A DNA stretch of 64,000 bases from positions 1 through 64,000 of the forward strand of contig JAHLLG010000003.1 of NCBI GenBank assembly GCA_020444275.1, read 5' to 3'. Origin of the DNA: Bacteroidota bacterium (GTDB taxonomy: Bacteria; Bacteroidota; Bacteroidia; Bacteroidales; UBA12077). Shown piece by piece: positions 60,456 through 64,000 of the stretch (position 1 is the stretch's first letter; each line of letters opens with the position of its first letter). The notes under the pieces are model-generated. The model did not search any database. It was not told where the DNA came from and saw only the letters and a list, made by a program, of their open reading frames with translations. A program made the translations under genes and the position numbers.

Positions 60456-61253
60456 TTATACAATTTTATAGTACTTCGCTTTAAAACCTTCATCCTTTAA
60501 TTGTTGATATTGATAATTATGTTCTAATAATTTTTCATGATGCGGACTTACAACATCTTTATCGAATGCTCGCATCAAATGAATAACCTCTCCTCCCGGT
60601 TTAATTACACGTTGAATTTCCTTTTGTTCATTATCGAAATTCCAGCCCAGTGCATTCGAAGTAAATAAAATATCCAAACTGTGCTCGGGTAAAGGAATAC
60701 GATCAAGAAAACCTTCCATTACATAGGTGTTTGTTAAATGATTATCCTGAAATCTTTTTCGCATAAAACATCGAAAGCTACTTAATGGTTCTATTGCGTA
60801 TATTGTTTTTGCGTGGTTTGCCAATAATAAAGTTAATAAACCCGAACCTGCACCAACATCTGCTATTGTTTTGTTTGATAGTTTATTCGGGTCAATTATC
60901 TCTTCTATTTGCCAGGTAAACTTTATTTTTTCATCATACGTTTCAGGGTATTTGTTATAAATTATGAGCTCACCAATTTCCCAAATCAATTCGTTGCAAT
61001 ATTCTTCAATATTTTTTTGTTTCCTAACAGGTTTGTTTTCTGCCAGAACTTTTTCTAAAAATGGTCTTATGGAAGGTTCTTTTTTTTGCAGAAATCGATG
61101 GATGATTGGATATGTTCTAAGCACCGTGGCAAACTCTTTTTGCGGTACACGCACGGGAAGATATCTTATCTGGAAAGGCTCCAGCAGAAGCAAATCTTCA
61201 ATGTCAATGCGGGTATCTTTAAAGATCTTTTTTAAATGCGTAGCGTATTTCAT
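60456..61253 (-). CDS. class I SAM-dependent methyltransferase
   Basis: I use the second Met, as the first two codons are both Met (61256 is equal). About 265 residues. Motif I is IADVGAGSGLLTLLLA (about residues 130-145), motif II IEPLSS, and the later LDILFTSNALGW (about 190-201). The N-terminal 110 residues are an added domain rich in Pro, Phe and basic residues of no known class. The substrate is unknown. Confidence 0.82.
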   Translation of the reverse strand: MKYATHLKKIFKDTRIDIEDLLLLEPFQIRYLPVRVPQKEFATVLRTYPIIHRFLQKKEPSIRPFLEKVLAENKPVRKQKNIEEYCNELIWEIGELIIYNKYPETYDEKIKFTWQIEEIIDPNKLSNKTIADVGAGSGLLTLLLANHAKTIYAIEPLSSFRCFMRKRFQDNHLTNTYVMEGFLDRIPLPEHSLDILFTSNALGWNFDNEQKEIQRVIKPGGEVIHLMRAFDKDVVSPHHEKLLEHNYQYQQLKDEGFKAKYYKIV

Positions 61254-61310
61254 CATGTAATTTATGAATACTTACGAAAGTAATGATTCTTACTTTTAAT
61301 TAAAAGAAGA

Positions 61311-61341
61311 ATAAAAAAAGCCTGTCGAAAATCGACAGGCT
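61311..61341 (-). terminator. rho-independent terminator of csp
   Basis: AGCCTGTCGA and TCGACAGGCT form a perfect 10-bp stem with an AAA loop, followed on the minus strand by seven T (61312-61318). It lies 28 bases past the cold-shock gene. Confidence 0.92.
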
Positions 61342-61368
61342 CGGCAATTTGTAATTAAAATGCAAATA

Positions 61369-61560
61369 TTATATAACTTGTACGTTAACTGCGTTTAATC
61401 CTTTTTTACCTTCTTGTAATTCAAACTCTACCTGGTCTTCTTCTCTAATTTCGTCGATAAGACCTGATACGTGTACGAAATGTTCTTTGTTTGAATCGTC
61501 TTCTTTAATGAATCCATATCCTTTGGCGTCATTGAAGAATTTTACTGTTCCTGTGTTCAT
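61369..61560 (-). CDS. cspA: cold-shock domain protein
   Basis: A 63-residue single OB-fold protein. The RNP1 motif is KGYGFI (about residues 13-18) and RNP2 is HFVHVS (about 27-32; usual form VFVHFS). It binds single-stranded RNA or DNA as an RNA chaperone. It has its own promoter (61591-61598) and strong terminator, so it is a monocistronic small gene, as typical. Confidence 0.95.
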   Translation of the reverse strand: MNTGTVKFFNDAKGYGFIKEDDSNKEHFVHVSGLIDEIREEDQVEFELQEGKKGLNAVNVQVI

Positions 61561-61590
61561 TCTAAAATATTTATTTAATTAATTAAGGCA

Positions 61591-61598
61591 CAAAGGTA
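61591..61598 (-). promoter_or_regulatory. TACCTTTG -7 box of csp
   Basis: On the minus strand the sequence TACCTTTGTG fits TAnnTTTG, 31 bases upstream of the csp ATG. It gives a short AT-rich leader. Confidence 0.6.
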
Positions 61599-61756
61599 GC
61601 ATTATATTTAACTAACCAACATAAATAGTCATTTATTTTTAATTTATTTTCAAATAGTTACGTTTTTAACTTTATAATCTTCAAATGGGGGTACCTTGGG
61701 GATACTTAATTTATGAAAGTCTTTAATCTTTGCGTAACTTTAGGAAAAAATATTTG

Positions 61757-62608
61757 ATGGAAAAGCACGAACCTAAACAGAATATTTTAAAAGCTGAATT
61801 AGCGCGATTATTTTTTATTGCAGTGGGCATATTTCTTTTTGTTCTGTTTTTTCAGCCATTTCCTTTGGATAAACTGAGTTATGATAATCGACTACTATAT
61901 GTTACAGGATTTGGAGCAATAACTTTTATACTAAGTTTTTTAGTTTTAATGTTAATTCCGCTGCTATTCCCAAAATGGTTTAAACTCAGCCAGTGGGAGA
62001 GTGGTTCGATGTTCTTTCTTAATATTGTTCTGCTTGTATTATCTATTACAGCTTATTCTTTTTATGTAATGCATGTTGGACATTCTCAATTAACTTTATA
62101 TGTAATTTTCAAGATTTCGTTAGTTTGTCTTATGCCTGTAATAATTCTTAGCATACTCTATAAGAATAAATCCCTCGAAAGCATTATTGAAATTTTACAA
62201 CGACAGAATAAGCTATTTTTAGCACGAATTGATAAGTTGGAAGAAAACGGAAAAGATCAACAGGTAACTATTTATTCTGATTCGAAGACCGATAAAATAG
62301 CATTGAGGTTCAAAGATATTATTTGGGTTAGATCTGCAGATAATTATATTGAAATGCATTACCTTGTTAATGATGTTCCTGAAAAAAAACTCATTAGAAA
62401 TACTCTTAAAAATATAGAAATACAATTGGCAGAGCGTCCGGAATTTATACGTTGCCATAGGACAAGTATTGTAAATATATCCTATTCAGAAAAAATAGTG
62501 CGAAATTATAGCGGTTTCAGCTTAAAAATGAATTATTTAGATCAAAACATCCCCATTTCCCGACAGTATTTGGTTTTAATTAAAGACGCAATTGCTGCAA
62601 AGGAATAG
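61757..62608 (+). CDS. LytTR DNA-binding regulator with membrane part
   Basis: I start at the ATG 61757 (MEKHEPKQN), 283 residues; a TTG nine codons earlier seems to be too near the promoter. Four membrane helices lie at about 15-37, 47-70, 80-100 and 108-128. A short coiled coil (about 130-165) leads to a LytTR domain (about 175-275) with KDIIWVRSADNYIEMHYL and FIRCHRTSIVNIS. It lacks a receiver domain. Regulators of this shape bind direct repeats upstream of targets; the targets are unknown. Confidence 0.88.
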   Translation: MEKHEPKQNILKAELARLFFIAVGIFLFVLFFQPFPLDKLSYDNRLLYVTGFGAITFILSFLVLMLIPLLFPKWFKLSQWESGSMFFLNIVLLVLSITAYSFYVMHVGHSQLTLYVIFKISLVCLMPVIILSILYKNKSLESIIEILQRQNKLFLARIDKLEENGKDQQVTIYSDSKTDKIALRFKDIIWVRSADNYIEMHYLVNDVPEKKLIRNTLKNIEIQLAERPEFIRCHRTSIVNISYSEKIVRNYSGFSLKMNYLDQNIPISRQYLVLIKDAIAAKE

Positions 62609-62743
62609 GATGTTGTTCGCCACGAAAAATTGACATTCACCCCAAATAAAATGAGTTCTCCACAATACATAGGCCATTTAGCCCTTTAATTTTTATTCGC
62701 TTCAGTTAAGGCTTAAATTGCATCTGAATCAAAATATAGTAAG

Positions 62744-63550
62744 ATGATAAATGTAGTTGATAATTATTGTGAATTTCCGATAGCTCTGCGGAGACCAATG
62801 TGGCGAATCTGGCATAACCTGTTAATCAGATTCGATAAGGATAGTACTGTTAATTTTATGAATTACGGTTACTCCGGGTTAAACGGAGACAAACCACTTG
62901 AGCTTAAACAAAAAGATGAAGAAAACAGGTATTGTATACAATTATACGATCATGTTGTAAATAGCGTGAACTTAGAAAACAAAAAGGTAATTGAAGTAGG
63001 ATCGGGTCGTGGAGGTGGTGCCGATTATATCACACGATATTATAAACCATTAGAATATACCGGAGTTGATATTTCATCGGGTGTTATCAAGTTTTGTAAT
63101 CAGTTTTATAATGTGCCTGGTTTATATTTTAAACAGGGTAAGGCAGAAAAAATTCCTGCAGAAACAGCATCGTATGATGCTTTGGTAAACGTTGAATCGG
63201 CGCGTTGTTATAGCGATATTAAAGCTTTTTTTAATGAGGTGCATCGCGTATTAAATGCTGACGGGCATTTTCTTTTTGCCGATATGATTGAGAAGGATGA
63301 AGTAGGTCTAATTCGAAAAGATTTAAACGAATGTGGATTTAAAATAGTAACTGAGCAGGAAATTACTAAGAACGTAGCTAAGGGTCTTGAAATGGATACG
63401 AAACGCAGAGAAAAAGAGATACACAGAAAAGTACCTGGTATTTTGCAAAAATCATTTAAAAAGTTTGCCGGAACCAAAGGATCAACACGCTATGAATCAT
63501 TTAATAATGGAAAATTTGAATACTGGAGTTTTGTTCTAAAAAAGAATTAA
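62744..63550 (+). CDS. class I SAM-dependent methyltransferase
   Basis: A 268-residue methyltransferase. Motif I is VIEVGSGRGGGADYI (about residues 79-93), then VDISSGVIKFCNQ (about 105-117) and the acidic motif ALVNVESARCYSD (about 145-157). The form is near the phthiotriol/sterol-type methyltransferases with ADMIEKDEVG later. Such enzymes act on lipids or quinones. It precedes a fatty acid desaturase gene by 68 bases, so a shared lipid role is possible. Confidence 0.82.
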   Translation: MINVVDNYCEFPIALRRPMWRIWHNLLIRFDKDSTVNFMNYGYSGLNGDKPLELKQKDEENRYCIQLYDHVVNSVNLENKKVIEVGSGRGGGADYITRYYKPLEYTGVDISSGVIKFCNQFYNVPGLYFKQGKAEKIPAETASYDALVNVESARCYSDIKAFFNEVHRVLNADGHFLFADMIEKDEVGLIRKDLNECGFKIVTEQEITKNVAKGLEMDTKRREKEIHRKVPGILQKSFKKFAGTKGSTRYESFNNGKFEYWSFVLKKN

Positions 63551-63617
63551 TCATTAGATAATCGTGTAATGATTTAAGGCAGAATATTTTTATTGTGTCG
63601 AACGAAAAAAGAATGTT

Positions 63618-64000
63618 ATGGCAAGAGCGGGGTTAGCATATCAAACTCAGGTTAAGAGTGAATTCATGACTGATTTAAGAGATAAGGTGTCGGGCTATTT
63701 TGAAACCAATGGGATTTCTCAGTATGGAAACCTGAATTTATATTTAAAAACCATATTTATGTTCTTGCTGTATCTTTCACCTTATGTTTTAATGCTCTCG
63801 GGAGTTATTCAATCTTTTACAGCAGTTCTTTTTTGTTGGATATGCATGGGATTTGGAAAAGCTGGCATTGGAATGGCAGTAATGCACGATGCTAACCACA
63901 AATCCTATTCATCAAAAAGATGGGTGAACCATTGGATGGGAAATACACTCTATTTATTAGGAGGATCTCCAATTACCTGGCAATATCAGCATAATACACT
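63618..64000 (+). CDS. fatty acid desaturase, 3' end cut by window
   Basis: Starts ATG GCA AGA (MARAGLAYQTQVK) and remains open to the window end (127 codons). Two hydrophobic stretches (about residues 47-68 and 70-86) are followed by the first histidine box HDANHKSYS (about 94-102), and QHNT at the end is the start of another His box. This fits a membrane acyl-lipid or acyl-CoA desaturase that places a double bond using a di-iron centre. The partner methyltransferase lies upstream. Confidence 0.8.
   Translation, partial: MARAGLAYQTQVKSEFMTDLRDKVSGYFETNGISQYGNLNLYLKTIFMFLLYLSPYVLMLSGVIQSFTAVLFCWICMGFGKAGIGMAVMHDANHKSYSSKRWVNHWMGNTLYLLGGSPITWQYQHNT

Overview
The window looks like a chromosomal segment of an AT-rich member of the Bacteroidota, probably class Bacteroidia (the class is inference). 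Supporting signs are a C-terminal type IX secretion tail on a 1356-residue surface protein, a fused MurF/alanine racemase, many signal-peptide lipoproteins, promoter boxes of the TAnnTTTG type, and Bacteroidota families such as DUF4340, DUF5018-like, DUF5362-like and the TPR/HisKA_3 kinase. I saw no rRNA, tRNA, CRISPR array or transposase.

Region 1 (1 to about 19,370) is the notable part: an integron-like gene-cassette array. Nineteen complete sites of 126-132 bp, called attC-1 to attC-19 here, separate small genes; all genes but one lie on the minus strand. Each site runs from TAAC to GTTA and folds into an imperfect hairpin. Its variable arms covary and carry one unpaired G on the plus strand at the same place, as in the folded bottom strand of classical attC sites. 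The two ends of each cassette are also complementary over about 16-20 bp, so an excised circle would have a longer hairpin than the site in the array. By the classical rule, each cassette is a gene plus the attC on its 3' (lower-coordinate) side. The array starts at an attI-like palindrome (19273-19368) next to a minus-strand tyrosine recombinase (19552-20646) and continues past the left edge. The recombinase has the R-K-H-R-H-Y residues but not the extra helix insert of IntI, and it carries an N-terminal extension. The cargo is mostly unknown: secreted proteins, membrane proteins, a DUF169/MarR pair, a YiiX-like amidase, a PIN-domain protein, a serine hydrolase, an esterase, a thioredoxin-fold protein and one non-coding cassette.

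Region 2 (about 21-29 kb) holds a HAD phosphatase, an amidotransferase-like lipoprotein, rmuC, a MazE/MazF-type module, a divergent peptide deformylase and two convergent L,D-transpeptidases. Three copies of a dispersed repeat separate the toxin-antitoxin pair and the deformylase from their neighbours.

Region 3 (29-47 kb) holds a serine hydrolase, a SpoIIE-type phosphatase, a GT-C/TPR membrane protein overlapping a family 2 glycosyltransferase, a DDAH-like hydrolase, a TPR histidine kinase with its response regulator, the large surface protein and an M3 oligopeptidase.

Region 4 (47-64 kb) is core housekeeping: SSB, a spore-photolyase-like radical SAM protein, a DEAD-box helicase with a long leader, methylglyoxal synthase, RsmI, thymidine kinase overlapping MurF-Alr, a cold-shock protein with a strong terminator, a LytTR regulator, two methyltransferases and a fatty acid desaturase cut by the right edge.
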